Shown piece by piece: positions 1 through 13,037 of a stretch of DNA of 64,000 nt; the stretch's first letter is position 1, and each line of letters begins with the position of its first letter. The notes under the pieces were generated by a model, which searched no databases, had not been told where the DNA came from, and saw only the letters and a program-made list of their open reading frames with translations. The stretch is from positions 173,219,386 through 173,283,385 of the forward strand of contig JBAIZL010000005.1 in the NCBI GenBank assembly GCA_036971475.1, written 5' to 3'. This DNA comes from Prosapia bicincta. Its lineage: Eukaryota > Arthropoda > Insecta > Hemiptera > Cercopidae. The position numbers and the translations under genes are program-made.

Positions 1-74
1 TAAATCAGAGCCGCTCAAGCATTCTTGTATCGACGGCCAATATTTATAAAAAAACGTTTGCGGACCACACAGAC

Positions 75-160
75 AAGTATACATTATTATTATTATTATT
101 ATTTATCACTATTATTATTATTATTATTATTTATTACTATTATTATTCTTATTCAAATTC
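75..160. repeat. (ATT)n microsatellite, two interrupted blocks
   Basis: Runs of ATT/TTA triplets at about 82-103, 112-134 and 137-150, separated by short imperfect spacers. The rest of 1-1000 shows only AT-rich sequence, a (GA)8 tract at 429-443 and no coding signal. Confidence 0.9.
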
Positions 161-1015
161 TTAAATCAGATTACTTTTATGTTCTTTACGAAATAATTTC
201 GTAATAAAGGATCATTAACCCGCTTACTTTAGCTGTCAACTTTACTTTAGACTTTGAAAACATTCAGACTTTTAGAAACAAACACACTCTGTACATTAAC
301 AAATTTTCAACACTACTGAGTGGCAAAGAAGTAAAAAACAATCAGGAAACCACGAAAAGAGAAAGGCGAGGATAGTAGCTTATAAGAAGAGAGTATTATT
401 TTTCTGAGTGTTATATTTGACCTTGGATAGAGAGAGAGAGAGAGGGGGGTGTCCCAACAATATTTTCTTTCACTTACCCTATCTACCACGAATTTCTAAT
501 TATAACTACTAGTCTATTATTAAGAGCTGTGAATTGAAAACAAGAAAATAGTGACTGCTGCTACAGTAGGTATGTGCTGCTTCTATAAATAATATTGCAA
601 CATATTAAACTAAAATATAACTATAAAAATGTTATATTAGTTTGTTCTTTTTTTATTGTAAATATTTAAGCACACAAGACCAGCCCAAAAGTCACTTTAA
701 ACTCTTCGTCGGGCCGTAGATAGGCCGGCTCTGGTTTAAGTAGACCAGCTATGAACTAACTGTATCCATCAAAGAATCGCTGTAATAGAGGATAATCTTT
801 TAACAAAACTTTAAATTATTCTCGTAAATTTAATATTTATTTGTAGAATTTTTGTTTGTTAAAATAAAAGTTTAAGGTTTACTATTAACACCTTGTTATT
901 TCTACATTTTAAACACAAGGATTTAATCTGATTTCTTAAATGATTACCATAACAGTGTAATTACCTTCTACAGTGTTAAATCGTGAATGAAAGTAAAATT
1001 GTAAATAACCAGTAA

Positions 1016-1415
1016 TCATTCCAACACTGATGTGGCAGAACCTGTAATTATTTCAACACTGCTGTAGCAGAAACATGGCCTGAAATCATTCCAGCACTGC
1101 TGTGGCAGAAACATAGCCTGTAAACATTCCAACACTGCTGTAGCAGAAACATGGCCTGAAATCATTACAGCACTGCTGTGGCAGAAACATAGCCTGTAAA
1201 GATTCCAACACTGCTGTAGCAGAAACATAGCCTGAAATCATTCCAGCACTGCTGTGGCAGAAACATGCCCTGAAATCATTCCAGCACTGCTGTTCCAGAA
1301 ACATAGTCTGTAAACATTCCAACACTGCTGTGGCAGGAACAGCCTGAAATCATTCCAACACTGCTGTGGCAGAAACATAGCCTGAAATCATTCCAGCACT
1401 GCTAGGACAGAAAAC
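1016..1415. repeat. 38-bp minisatellite, about ten copies
   Basis: Tandem units of about 38 bp with a conserved core CACTGCTGTGGCAGAAACAT and alternating variants (CCAGCACTG/CCAACACTG; GTGGCAG/GTAGCAG). It is open in several minus-strand frames because the unit lacks stops there, but the encoded Cys/Trp-rich repeats are a by-product. Confidence 0.92.
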
Positions 1416-1419
1416 ATAC

Positions 1420-2400
1420 AAAGTCCTTTCTGCGCTTTACTAATTTACCTCGTTTCCACGATCAATTTAATAATACATAATTCTTTAAAAAAATTAAATC
1501 CTAATTCAATATCTAATAAAGGATTCTGAGGAAATATTATACGGTTTGAAGTGAAATTTAAAGATTTTCTATTCAAAATGTCGCTATAAGTATCTTTGTT
1601 TATCTTTGTAGTAAATTCGATACAAGTTTTTTTCACAATACCATTGACATTTATATGTTTAAGTTCTTTAAAGTTTATTTGATCCTAAAGCCCCTTTAGA
1701 ATCCTACGCCCAAGCATAAAAGTCGTATTGTTAACTATTACATAAGAGCAGTAACAAAACAAATTCAAACAGAAATACAGATCGCCAAGGCGTAATGTTT
1801 GTACACTGACTGACTTGGTTTACTGAGAAGTGTTGTTATGGCAACAGCTATCGATCGATAACAGCTCAATAAATTTCCGTTATCAGGCAACAGATAATCT
1901 TTATATCAGCACAATATCCTCCTGATCCCGCAGTAATTCTTGCGAACTATAAACGTCCTTCCTCAAACATAACTGTAACGTGTAACGTGGAAAGGAGTAT
2001 ACCGCCCACGTCCGGCAGTCAGTGTCGGTGTTGTATCAGTGGCCGTGCAGTGAAAGTATCAGTGTCAACGTTATTTTAGTTTTCACTGAAGTGATTTTTG
2101 TTATTTATTCAATGTTTTCTAAACTTATAATACATAATGTTATAAGTTATAATGTTTTAAGCTTAAAGTTTAATTTCTAACTTGTAATTTTTTACAAATT
2201 ACCCAAAAATATATTTATATTTTAATTTAATACAATCATTATATAGAAACATTTTATAACATTCTATCAATTTCTTTCAACATACTCCAAGTCTTACCTT
2301 TGTGATCTTCCTTCAATTGGGACTTACATTTTGAGGTGATTTTCGAACTTAACAGATAATTAAAAACCCAGACGTTTAGCAATGTTACAAATTCTCCTTA
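1420..2400. other. no gene recognised; possible plus-strand promoter near 1990-2040
   Basis: AT-rich unique-looking sequence. One locally GC-richer stretch has a TATA-like GTATACC near 1999, followed about 20-25 bases later by TCAGTG, an arthropod-type initiator. No downstream coding exon could be tied to it. Confidence 0.2.
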
Positions 2401-3320
2401 TTTGCACATTTTTCCCACGCCTAGCGATTCCGTTTACTTTTTTTGGGTAACTTTCCTTCTATGTATTTTTACTACTATTGCTAGCCATTCCTAGCGTTTC
2501 TGGGTGTTTCCATCCTAGCTACTGGACGCGTTTCGGGGTGCTCCCATCTACTTAAAGTAGTTTACAGTATTCGAAGTATTCCTTTATATTTCCCCGCCTC
2601 CTACTGAATTTATGCTGTTTTTATCTTTAGTCTTCGAATATTTGTTAATATTTTTAATGTTTTGAATAACCAATAACTTTCTGTATATTTAAAAAGGTTA
2701 CAAATATAATAATAGTATCATCTAAAGACGAAAACTAAAAATACCAACAACCTTGACGATGTATGAGGCGGGGGCCATAAGAATAGTCCAACCCACTTAT
2801 GAGGGACAACTCTGTCTAAAACAGAGACAAAAAATAAACCGCTCAGTACTGTAAAATTCTTAAGAAAATGGGAACATCCCGAAAAGCGTCAAGTGTGAGT
2901 TATTTACTAAGCTAGAAATGGCTGTACCCAGAAATATACAGAATATTATACAAGTAACTACGAAAATAATATTATTCAATTGAAAACTTGGCTAAAATAT
3001 TACTATCCCACTTAATTTCTCTGCATCAGTTTTGTTAACCATTTCAAAGGAGACTTCAGGTCGGTTGAAAGAAGATATTTTGTCCTATCTTCAGAAAACA
3101 TGAAGTTTCAAGTCAAGGGTCTAGGGCATATAAGCAGGAAATGGGTTTTTTAAGTCATTTATATTTATCAATAATGTTATTTTCGTACTGATAGGCTATT
3201 CTAAGTATTTCTTAGTACTATTGTCAGCCACTCCTAGCTTTGTCAGCATCTTCATACTCGAGACGTTTCGAGGAGCAGCCGAACAATACTTCAAGTAGTG
3301 GGAGAATCCAAAAACACATC
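2400..3320. repeat. fold-back repeat family G (Penelope-like terminal repeat, decayed)
   Basis: An arm near 2480-2575 is matched in inverse orientation at 2850-2930, and a third partial copy lies at 3200-3305. On the minus strand each carries GGG-loop-CCC followed by GAAACGCGTC-like sequence, the same layout as family A. The CTGANGA half is lost. Confidence 0.45.
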
Positions 3321-4800
3321 ACTATTAAGATGGTGACGAATTAAGAATTGATTACAATAGAACTAAGAAATATCGTCTACATTCTAATAGTTAACTGCAT
3401 ACGTTATAGTCTCGTGCAAAATACGTTTTACATTTACTGTCTATAAAAATACCGTGTTTCGGCAGAAGACTTCTGTTTGTAGAACATAACATTTAAATAA
3501 ATGGAAAGGTATTTTGCACTAAGCGGTGCTTTATCTTTTAATTATTTACGTTAAACATTCTTTGCAAAGTCAAGGTTGTATTGTGTCAAAATGAAATTTG
3601 TCAATAGAATGAATGCACTCAACACTTGCAGTCATGCGCACCACAGTCACGCCACCTCGTGTGTGCCACGCCTACTGATAACAGAGATTACGGAGCCGTC
3701 TAGCATTCAATACACGTTGCATAAAACGAGACGTATAACCAAGAACATTCCAATTCGTACAGGTGGGTTCCCACCAAAATCGACGCGTAACTATTTTAAA
3801 CCAACGGCCTCAAACAGACGTTATTTGTCACTGGTGGGTGTTACAATAGTGATTGTGCGGTTTTTTTCCTGGCGGAAAACCGATTGTGGTTATCATCGCC
3901 AATCAACAGATAGATAAAACAAAATAATAATTTTAAAAAATTAATTAAAACAAAAATTACAAAACAAACAAAACTTAAACTTAGCAGTAATTACATGAAA
4001 TTAAATATATAACAATAAATATACAACAATAAAGACAAACATAATAAATTAAAGAAATTAACAACAAATGTATAACAATGAAAAAACACTTATTGTATAA
4101 AATAAATAGAAATATTGAAACGATAACAATGAAAAGTATAAAACTATAAAACGAAATAACAGCAACGAACAATTTAACAGTAAACAAATAATAACAATAT
4201 TTAAAACATAACAATAGATAACAATTTAACAAAAAATAGATCTAAATAGCTAAATACAATAACAAGAACTACGGAAATTGTAATCAATGATTGGACCTAC
4301 ATACCCGTTCTTACACGTGTTACTGAAAAACAGTGTTGGACAATACTAACATAACTTCCCTTTAACGACAAAACTCTATAAACTGAACATTTCTGTATAA
4401 AAAAAGATTATTATTTTTTACTAGATTCATTTATAGGCTTGAATCTAGCCTAAATTTTAGGGTTGGGGTGGGGTTAGAATAGGCATGCCTATTATACAAT
4501 CTAGCACAAATTATGCAGTTATTGTTAGAAAAACAATTACTTGGTAGAATGTAAGAAAGGATGAATTATTTGTTAAGAAGCTTATTTCTAAAGTAGTGGT
4601 GATATAACAAGTTTTAACTACTTTTTACAATTTGCTACATTTTAAACAATTTTTGTGTGTGAGAATGCCTTTTTTAGAAACGAAAATGAACTAATCATTG
4701 TTAACAATTACCGAATAATTAAATACATATTTAACCCTCTGAATTTGAACCCCCTTTGTTGATTTTGTACATGAATTCCATCATTGAAATCACTTAAATA
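3320..4800. other. no gene recognised
   Basis: Two open frames exist (3576-3917 plus and 3981-4232 minus), but neither shows a known motif. The second is plain AT-rich sequence (I/Y/F/L-rich product). A TATA/poly-A rich interval fills the rest. Confidence 0.4.
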
Positions 4801-5364
4801 ATCTTAATGGGTCACATAATTCACGCCTAAGTTTATACATTTGCCCCTCCCCCCAAACAAACGATGACGCGACTTCCGCCACGAACCCCCATGTTGGGGC
4901 ACTCTTTGGCCGGCCGCACACCGGATACGGCACGATGTGGTGGGGCGTGACATTTTGCCTTGAGGCGCTTTATGGGTCGTGGTTAGTACTGGTTTAAATG
5001 GAAGTGCCGCACATTGGATCAGGCATGCAAGGCCGGCCGCACACCAGAATGGCACAACGCAGTGCGGCGCGGCGAAGCAAGACGTTTTTGCCTTGCCTCG
5101 CCGCGCCTTGCCCGATAGTTAGTAGCAGTATACGGCACGGCGCAGCGATGCGAGACGTTTTTGCCTTACCTCGCCGCTCCTGGTCCGACAGTTAGTAGCA
5201 GCATACGGCACGGCGCAGAGCGGCGCGGCGAAGCAAGACAATTCATCCCCAGTCCCCGTGGCGTGAAGCGTACTGACAATTGAAGTAGTGTGTGTAGTTT
5301 GTATGTTATATATTTCGTAGAAGAAGTAACTATATAGTGTAGTGGAACTTCGTAAAGCTTTTAA

Positions 5365-5517
5365 ATGATGGCTCGAACAGAACGTGTGGGTGCTCCCCAT
5401 AAACGAAACCTACAATCGTTTATTGCAGGATTAAGAGCAAATGCGAAGAAAATGTTGAATTACTGTCCTATGAAACCAACGACATTTGATTTTGTTCTTG
5501 AGTTAAATACTTCTTGA
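5365..5517 (+). pseudogene. PIF/Harbinger transposase N-terminal fragment, left arm
   Basis: A 50-codon open frame includes APHKRNLQSFIAGLRANAKK and NYCPMKPTTFDFVLEL. It fits the insect Harbinger nuclease pattern in which a VHPxNxxR segment, an ELRxDxxKF helix and a Y(F)RM...FDxLL helix precede the DDE domain. No catalytic residues are included. Family assignment is by remembered pattern. Confidence 0.45.
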
Positions 5518-6089
5518 GTTATAGCAATGTATAACTCCAGAAGAATGACTTCCTGATCACGTTAAGGTAAGAATATTAACTTTACCAGTTATCTTTTATT
5601 TATTTGGTCTATAGTTAAAGATAATAATATACTAAATTTTTCAAACGATACAAACTATATTTATTATCGAGAATAAATAAATTAAAAATAAGTTTACTGT
5701 TAACCACGCGTGCGCAGAATGATCTGTCTTATGCCTTTTGCTCCCAAGGTGGATAGTATTCTAGCCACCTTGTTTTGCTTCATGTGCGAAAATTGACGAG
5801 ACAGTATAAAGCGCCTCAAGGCACTGCCTCGCTTTGCCTTGCCGTGTCTGATCCGGGGGTTGGCACCTCCATTTAAACCCATACAATCCACGTCATATAA
5901 AGTGCCTTCAGGCAAAACGCCGCGCTGCGCCGTGCTGGTGTGCGGCAGGCCCATGGGAAGGCGAGGCAGTACTTCATGGCGCTTTGTACTGCCCTGTCAA
6001 TTTTCGTCCGTAGGGCAAAAGGCATAAGACAAATAGTTCTGACCATCCGCGGAGATCTGTTTTTTGTGTGTTCATTTTGTAGATAACCC

Positions 6090-6286
6090 TTTTGGAGTAA
6101 TGTCGTTGGTTTCATACGACAATAATTTAAAATGATTACCGGGTCTGCTCCTAATTCTCTAATAAACCACTGTAAGTTTTATTTTTCGTTTATGGGGTGC
6201 ACTCGCATTTTTCTGTTAGGACCATCATCCATAAGCTTGACTAGGTTCCAGAACGCTTTAACAGTCACTTCTTCATCTGCGTTCAT
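6090..6286 (-). pseudogene. PIF/Harbinger transposase N-terminal fragment, right arm
   Basis: From ATG at 6286 the minus strand reads MNADEEVTVKAFWNLV and then RKMRVHPIN. After a frameshift it reads LQWFIRELGADPV and NYCRMKPTTL, homologous to the left-arm fragment. The VHPIN and NYCRM motifs support PIF/Harbinger. It is frameshifted and non-functional. Confidence 0.5.
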
Positions 6287-6439
6287 TTTCACGAAATATG
6301 TAAGATACAAACTACACACACTACCTCGCTAATCATTATACTTCACGTCACTGGGACTGGGGTTGCCCTGCCTTGCCGTGTTTCATGCTCATACTAACCG
6401 TCGGGCAAGGCGTGGCGAGGCGAGGCACTGAGGAGTGTG

Positions 6440-7260
6440 TGCGGCTGGCCTTATAACAAGGTCCCTGACACATGTCACTACATCAGATGGACAGAGAGGT
6501 TATAATGACTGCCGTACGCTGAACGTCCCTTCCACATTATCAGTTGTCCAGCTTCTTAACATTAGCATGGACCCTCCAGGCAGTGTTTTAGTTAACGTGG
6601 CCATGGTAAGCTTTCGACACATGAATCGTTTCTACAGTTTGCATGAACAAGACAACAACAGAAAAACAAGATGACAACAACATCCTACTTGAAGTACAAC
6701 AATGTTTAGTGTATTGAGTGGTTTAGCATAATCCTTGTTTACTTTTCATAATGTTGTCAATTGTATTTATAACATTGTACGTATTTCTACATTTTAAAGA
6801 CAACTCTTATAGATTTTGGTCTGTGCGTTTTAATTAACTCCCTCTTATTTCAAAACTATTATAAGTATTGTAATATTCTAATTGTGTTATTTTTTACTGC
6901 GTTAATTGTTCAAAGAAATTATTGTTATTTTTTTTAAATTGTTTTGAGGGTTTACTTTACACCATTTTATAATTTTTTCAACATAACTTTATTAAAATTT
7001 AAAGATTCATTACATGTAAAATATTTTTTATTTTAAAATGACTTCAGAACAATGCCTCTGAATTAAAGATGGTTTTTAGCAATAAGTGTGACATTAAAAC
7101 TAATTATAATTAAAAATTATAAATATTTTTATTTCTAATGTAGTCGATATTGGCAAAAATTTATACCTGGCGATACAAAACGTCTTTACCGTAAAAATTA
7201 TAGAACTTGGTGTCTTATGCCCCAAATATTTTAAATTTTAAAAAAAGAAAATTGACAGAT
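6440..7260. other. no gene recognised
   Basis: A moderately GC-rich 240-base open frame (6435-6674) has no recognisable motif. The remainder is AT-rich. Confidence 0.35.
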
Positions 7261-7267
7261 CCCTAAA

Positions 7268-8100
7268 GAATTGGAGTAGAAAATGCCGAAATATGGGAAT
7301 AAGGGTGGGAGAAGATGGGAAAAGAACTTGTTCACACTATTCTTCACGGATGATCAGATCGTGATAGCGGAAGACGAACACGATCTTAGTGATATGATAT
7401 GAAACCTGCAGGAGAATTAACAGTGAACATTCGAAAATGTGAATATCTAATAGTAAGCAAAGACATATTATATAGAATATCTAATATCTAAGAGATATGC
7501 GAACTTAGCTTAGAAAATAGCGAAATCAAGGGAGTACAAAAGTGCAACTATCTAGGGGGCGATTTTTAATAATAAAGACGATAGTGAGGATGAAATCAGG
7601 GAAAGAATAAACAAAGGCAGAGCAGTGCATGAACCTTAAACTCACTTTTCTGGCAAAAGAATCACGAGAGAAACAAAGAAACACGTTTATAAAAGTATTA
7701 TACATAGAGACTTATACTCTACGGCTCAGAAGGATGATAAAAACAAATTAATAACGACTGAAATGAACTACTTACGACGAAGCTGCGGTAATTCGAGACT
7801 TGCAAGGGTCAGAAATGAATAAATACGTAACGAAATGAAAATGGATAATAATGTAATGGAAGAGATAGAAAGAAAACAATTAGCATGGTTTGAACACTTA
7901 AAGAGGATGACAGAAGACACGTAGCCCCAAAAGGTACTAGAGTGGATTCCACCTGAGAAAAAGAAAGAGAGGACGGCCAAGAAGAGGTTGGGGTGATGAC
8001 ATCGATGAAGCGATCCCTGTAAGACACCTAAAGGAAGCATTAGCATAGGACAGAAGAAATTGGAAATGGGGACGGAGAAGCTGAGCCAGGTGTAGTAGAT
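7268..8100 (+). pseudogene. RTE-type non-LTR reverse transcriptase, C-terminal relic
   Basis: Conceptual translation with many stops gives, in order, FFTDDQIVIAEDEHD (active-site region, FTDD for YADD), KCNYLG, DEIRERINKGRA, an LFWQKN...YGSEG segment, KQLAWFEHLKRM and KVLEWIPPEKKKERT. This order is the standard thumb and C-terminal region of insect RTE-clade elements. It is clearly dead. Confidence 0.7.
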
Positions 8101-8249
8101 TCGTTATATACAAGTTATAAGGGAAATTGTTTACAACAGATACAAAACTCTTTAAAGTTATAAAGGATGGCGCATATAAAAGTAAATAAAAAGCAACACA
8201 ATTGAAATTAAATCTGTTTATTTACGATATATCTTGGATTATTGTAAGA

Positions 8250-8640
8250 ATTTACAAATACCAATTAATATTTTATTAAATAGTCACGTTATTGTTGAAA
8301 GTGATCATAGTCAGCTTGCACACTTAAGGTAGCGCGGTTTCGCATATTCTGAAATACAGACAGGAGTTCAGGAGCTCTAATGGTGGGTATGACGTTCGTG
8401 ATCAAGATATTTAGGTCTTCAATGATTTTTTTATTGCTGGGGTATACTTTACTCTTTAAATTTCCCCATAAGTAATAATTACAATGGGACAAATCTGGCG
8501 ATCGCGGCGGCCATAAACCTGAAGAGATAGCTTTCTCATCGGTAAAAACACTTCGCACACGAGCCAATGATCTACTAGTTGTGTGACAAGTCTTGTTGAT
8601 AAAAAAAACAATATGTAATTTTGTGTGGTGCGAGAAATCG
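8250..8640 (-). pseudogene. Tc1/mariner-type transposase, C-terminal relic
   Basis: The minus-strand frame holds LWPPRSPDLSHCNYYLWGNL followed by LKSKVYPSN, the block containing the third acidic residue of the DDE/D catalytic triad (SPDL). Upstream, in another frame, QQDLSHN corresponds to the QQDGAPxH motif. Frameshifts and stops separate them, so it is inactive. Confidence 0.7.
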
Positions 8641-8659
8641 AAAATACCGTGGTGTAATT

Positions 8660-11600
8660 TGATCGAAAATAACCATGTAGACTTAGGTATAATCTTAGGT
8701 TATGCAATCTCTGCTAAGCTACGGGGCTACTTTTATGTGCGCCACCTTATAAATAGTATTCTGCTTAGAGTACAATTAAAGTTTTCTGAATTATTCTGAA
8801 ACGCGTCAAGAAAGAAAAATATAACACAAAGTGTCCGGTAAGGATAGATTTCGTTATAAACAAAAATTAATAAAGCTAATGACAAGTGAAACGGCCTGTA
8901 TTTTACAAACACAAGTCTGTGTTTAACACTTTTAACTATTCCCCTCGTGCATTAATAAACATTTTTTTTTTAACAAACTAACCTAACTAGATACTTTATA
9001 GCTATATTCTAATTCAATATGACATATTGATGTTTTTATCGAAAAGAATATTTTAAAATAAAAAAGGTTTGCGTGTGTTGTGAAGTTGTTTTTAACTTTT
9101 TTGTTTAATTTAAAATTTTTGTGACGGCGTCGTCAACGTTTTATCTTTTTTCAGTGTTCCTGAAGACTTATTGCACAGCCAGATATAGCCGATAATTTGT
9201 TTTTTCCAATATCGACGTGTAGAATGTAAGTAATTACTTTAATAATAATAAGAATGGTGTTCCTTTTAATACCTTCCAAAAGTTATACTTCCGTTTTTAT
9301 TTTATTGACTTCACAAAATTGGTTTGTACATTTTTGTCAGTGCGTTTTTGACTAGTTAAACTTGAAATTGAGTATAACGACAAATATTTCAACTACTGTA
9401 GCGTATTTTGGACTATCTTTTTACATTTTCCTACATGAATTTGATTACGTTTTGTTACTGTTTTTAGCAGTCTGAAGCGAAGCAGTTTCTTCAGTGACTC
9501 AGCAGTTTCTGTTGACAAACATTCCGGAAGCCGAGGTGGAGCGAGGTCACCGTATCGAATTCCTCAACCTTATATAATTGTGCCTTACATTAGGCCTACA
9601 TGTAGTGTCTATAAAAAACCTATGTAACATTTAATAGCCTTAAAACAGACCACTGGTGGAGTGAAAATAAAGATTTGGTTATAAGTTCGTGCTTTGTTAT
9701 TTCATATAAACGATACTTTAAATCAGAATAGGCAAGCACTAATGAAGGCGACATCGTCAACGAAACAGTCTGTTTGATTTAATAAACTAATGTGTGTGAG
9801 ATTTAGAGTAAGCTGTTTTAATTTTTACTGTTGTATAAACGATAAGTTTCGATTTTAGAATTCACTGACAGCCCTTCATGAGCTATTGAAAAGTAACATT
9901 GTTTATTGAGCAAACTAGCAATGACAATAAGTGTAGCGAAGATATTTAAAGTATCGACAATTGTATGAAAGGAAAGCTTTTTTAGACCTACTAATTAATC
10001 GTAATACGTCAACTACTAATACTGTATTAATAATTTTAACATAATTTTTTGATAAAAATCATCATAAAAATAAATAATTATTTATTATACCAACTTTATA
10101 ATTCAAATCTATCATAATTTTAAAGATTTCATATTAAAATTTGTAAATTACCCAGTGCCGTAACAACAAATTTGGTTGCTCTTAGAGAAACTTGACTAAT
10201 TATGGGGTCTATTTTAGCTAGTTAAGTAGAATATTGATAATTTAGGCTAATCGGTTTGTCCCAGCGCTGATTTTACTTTACTTCACCATACAACCAATTC
10301 ACTCACACCCACACTTTGAAAACACAAGGTTTTGCGAATAATTGCGAAGGCATCTAGATGCACAAGATTAACACCGCTTCAGACTGACTTGAAAGTGCCT
10401 TTCATCAAACAACACCTTCATCACTTAGCAACCAGCATCTAGAAACAGGCATACGCACAAACAAACGCACTTACTCTCACTGGATCACGACCCCACGCAC
10501 AACCGTCTTAACTGATGGACTAGCTCTACCCCCAAAAAGCACGATGTAAATACTACAAATAACCTGCTACAAGTTCGTTTTAGGTGACGTAGAGGCACAT
10601 TCAAAGGGTCACAGCAGTCCCAGAAAACACTAATTTTTGCTTTACATGTCAAGTCCAGTTTGAATTGGACACAGAAGAACTGCATGTAATTTCTATTCAA
10701 CGCCTTACAAACAAGGTTTTTGAAGGTAATACCTCCTCTCCCTATCCCTTAACGTAAGGATATCCCATCTCCCAGGGGCCCTACATAATATATCTAGGGG
10801 TTTTTCTACAGGGTTTCTTTCTTGTCAGGTTTTTCGCCCTGCTCTTAGCACACTTACAACTGATTCATTTCACTATACAATATTCTGATTTTAAATGAAA
10901 AAGGCTACTTATCTTAGTACAGTTGAATAACTTTGTGAAAAATCGCTTCCTGCAGATGGCTGAGAGGAATATTCGTTCTGGGCGGGGAGCCGAGGGAAAT
11001 TTTCTAAGACAATGCGCCTGGCTGCTTGCTGAGTTGTCATCTACCGGCGCATGCGCATAAGTGACTCTGTCCTTGGCACATACAGTCCAGCAATTTTTCT
11101 CATAGTAGCTACACTATACTTGGATAATTATTCACTCACGGCAGCATTAGTAACAGCAATCACATGTTATTGAAATTTAAATAACGAAATTTCAATTCAC
11201 CTCTAGTTTGGTATACTAGAGACTCAAGAACCCGGAGCTTTTCAATGACTACAATTGCGGTAGTTATGCCACTAAAATAAATTAATTAAAACAAGTAATA
11301 AATATATGCTTACTTAAGTGAATCAAATAATTGTACACTATTATAGGTTTTTAAATAATATGAGTAAAACCTCTAAATGAAGATCCGTAGGAAACAGAAT
11401 TGTGAAAACCAGGAGAATCTGAAGCATAAAGTGACCTCACTGTTTGTCCCACCTTAACGAGTTTTCAGTTACTCAAAAAATAATCTAAACGAAAACACAT
11501 CGACGAAATTAGGGGGCCTAGTTTGGAACTGCTGGACGTAAAAAAACAGGCTAAGTGATGAAGTCTCTGTCAAATCCGATTTGTTCGCTTTTACAAATGT

Positions 11601-12130
11601 TACTTTAAAATATATTCTTAAATATTAATAGTGATTTTAAATTGACAAACCACAATTAATGGTCAAATTTGAAGTGCCATTACAGACGAATGTTCTATTT
11701 TAGGCGAAAGGTAGACTAAGTGCTACTATAGGCAAGTGTCTAGATATTGCTATATGTGCTATATGTGATAAGCATGTGCTATATGTGAATGATCATACTC
11801 CTACATAGTAGGTCAAGTTGAAGATGAAAAAAATAATAGGCCTACATATTATTTCAGTTTTATTTGAAAAACAAACTTTAAAAGCATTGCAAGCTATCTT
11901 ATCTAGTAAAATTAGTTAACAGAACTGAAGAGCACAATATCTAGACAAAACATCGAACGAGTGGTTTCATCATGGCTTACGTTATAATCAGGCAGTAGTA
12001 AATTCAAGTCATGTATTTTCCTAATTATTAAAATAATTAAAACAAATTAAAGTTTATTATATTTAAATAATTTAAGCAGCTATTATTGCGTATACACATG
12101 TGCGACAAACGTGTTGAGATACAATCTGTA
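8660..12130. other. no gene recognised; isolated promoter-like motifs
   Basis: Mostly AT-rich. A TCAGTG initiator-like site near 9152 is followed by a consensus donor (AAT|GTAAGT) near 9226, compatible with a non-coding first exon. A GC-richer patch at 10960-11060 includes the NRF1/Ewg-like palindrome GCGCATGCGC near 11047. An 11714-11740 fragment (GTGCTACTATAGGCAAGTGT) belongs to fold-back family A. Confidence 0.3.
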
Positions 12131-12132
12131 AC

Positions 12133-12514
12133 TTACTGTAAAAACCCGTATATCGTTTTATCGTAATAGTTTACCTAAAACTTACCCTTTCTTAAAGGTG
12201 AAAGTCCGAACTCTTCTGTGAACATCATACACTCGGTAAATCTTAGGTTTTACCTCAATAACTCGTGAAGTGTTGCACATGGTTTACCTGACCTAACCTA
12301 AAATTAATGTTATTAAGAAATATTAATTGTTTTGTTCCTAAATCCAACATTTACGAATCTTTATTGGTAAAATCTATAACTTCCTAAACTCTAATGGTAA
12401 AAGCCAGAGAACTCATTTCTTTTATTCAAAATTCTTACATTTTCCATCCAAAGATTTATTTACTAATAAAACCTAAGATTTGCCAATATACGGGCTTTTT
12501 TAGTAACATATAAA
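12133..12514. mobile_element. MITE (family H), about 380 bp
   Basis: The ends form an inverted repeat: TTACTGTAAAAACCCGTATA at the left, and at the right a complement reading TTACTAAAAAAGCCCGTATA. There is no coding capacity. A second, inverted and rearranged copy lies at about 12850-13035, and a third end fragment at 13522-13562. Confidence 0.55.
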
Positions 12515-12537
12515 TACAGATTTACCTTTTTAGTTAC

Positions 12538-12647
12538 TTATTACACTTTGATATTACTTGCGACCAGACTTTTTGTTAACTATAAGTTGTTAAATTGTTA
12601 ACTTACACTTGGAAAAAACGTTTTCGTCTTACGACTTCTTCAGCCTC
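12538..12647 (-). repeat. fold-back repeat family D, single arm, with hammerhead-like core
   Basis: Shares about 100 bases with the palindrome at 16593-16770. On the minus strand, 12643-12619 reads CTGAAGA, one A, the stem-loop GTC-GTAA-GAC, then GAAA, i.e. the CUGANGA / stem II / GAAA core with one extra base. Confidence 0.6.
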
Positions 12648-12849
12648 ATATTTTTGCCGCTAGAATTGCTGCAGGTGGTTTTTCGGGCGTTTGCATTAGA
12701 GTTTGGGAGATCTAGGTTTTACCAAAGGTTGGTAAATGTTGCTTTTGGGAATAAAACAAGGAATATTTCTTATAATTTTTTTTTACTACTGTAGTAATGA
12801 ACGCTAGTAAGTTTTTTTACTAGTAATTTTTTTTTTTGCTAGTAACGAA

Positions 12850-13035
12850 CGCGTTAATCAAGGTTATGTTAGGTTAGGTAAACCGTGTGCAATATTTACC
12901 GTCTCTGGGGTAAAACCTAAGATTTACCGGTAGAATTATAGTAAAATTTCGAAATAGACGATGATCACTGAAGGGTTTGGACATTTACCATTAGGAGTTG
13001 CTAAATATTCGGGTTTTTTTAGTGGTTTGAATCTA
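12850..13035 (-). mobile_element. MITE family H, second copy (inverted, partial)
   Basis: Matches 12133-12300 in inverse orientation, including the GTTAGGTTAGGTAAAC block and the TIR-like CGGGTTTTTTTAG end near 13012-13024. The RTE fragment starts directly after it. Confidence 0.5.
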
Positions 13036-13037
13036 TA

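Larger units (their letters stand above)
4800..6440. mobile_element. GC-rich palindrome of two opposed PIF/Harbinger-like fragments
   Basis: Left-arm blocks at 5230-5480 and 5700-5850 recur inverted at 6090-6400 and 5930-6060. GC-rich sub-blocks built from GGCAAGGCGAGGCG-like words stand out from the AT-rich surroundings. Both arms encode the same transposase N-terminal stretch (see the two pseudogene entries). The arms differ by many substitutions and indels, so the duplication is old. Confidence 0.55.

Noticed and set aside
1016..1325. Two minus-strand open frames encoding Cys/Trp-rich repeats
   Set aside because: They are produced entirely by the 38-bp minisatellite, whose unit happens to lack stops in those frames.
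1016..1415. CRISPR-like array
   Set aside because: Units are contiguous tandem copies without unique spacers, in a eukaryotic genome.
3576..3917. 113-codon plus-strand open frame
   Set aside because: No domain, splice context or family resemblance; length is compatible with chance in a slightly GC-richer patch.
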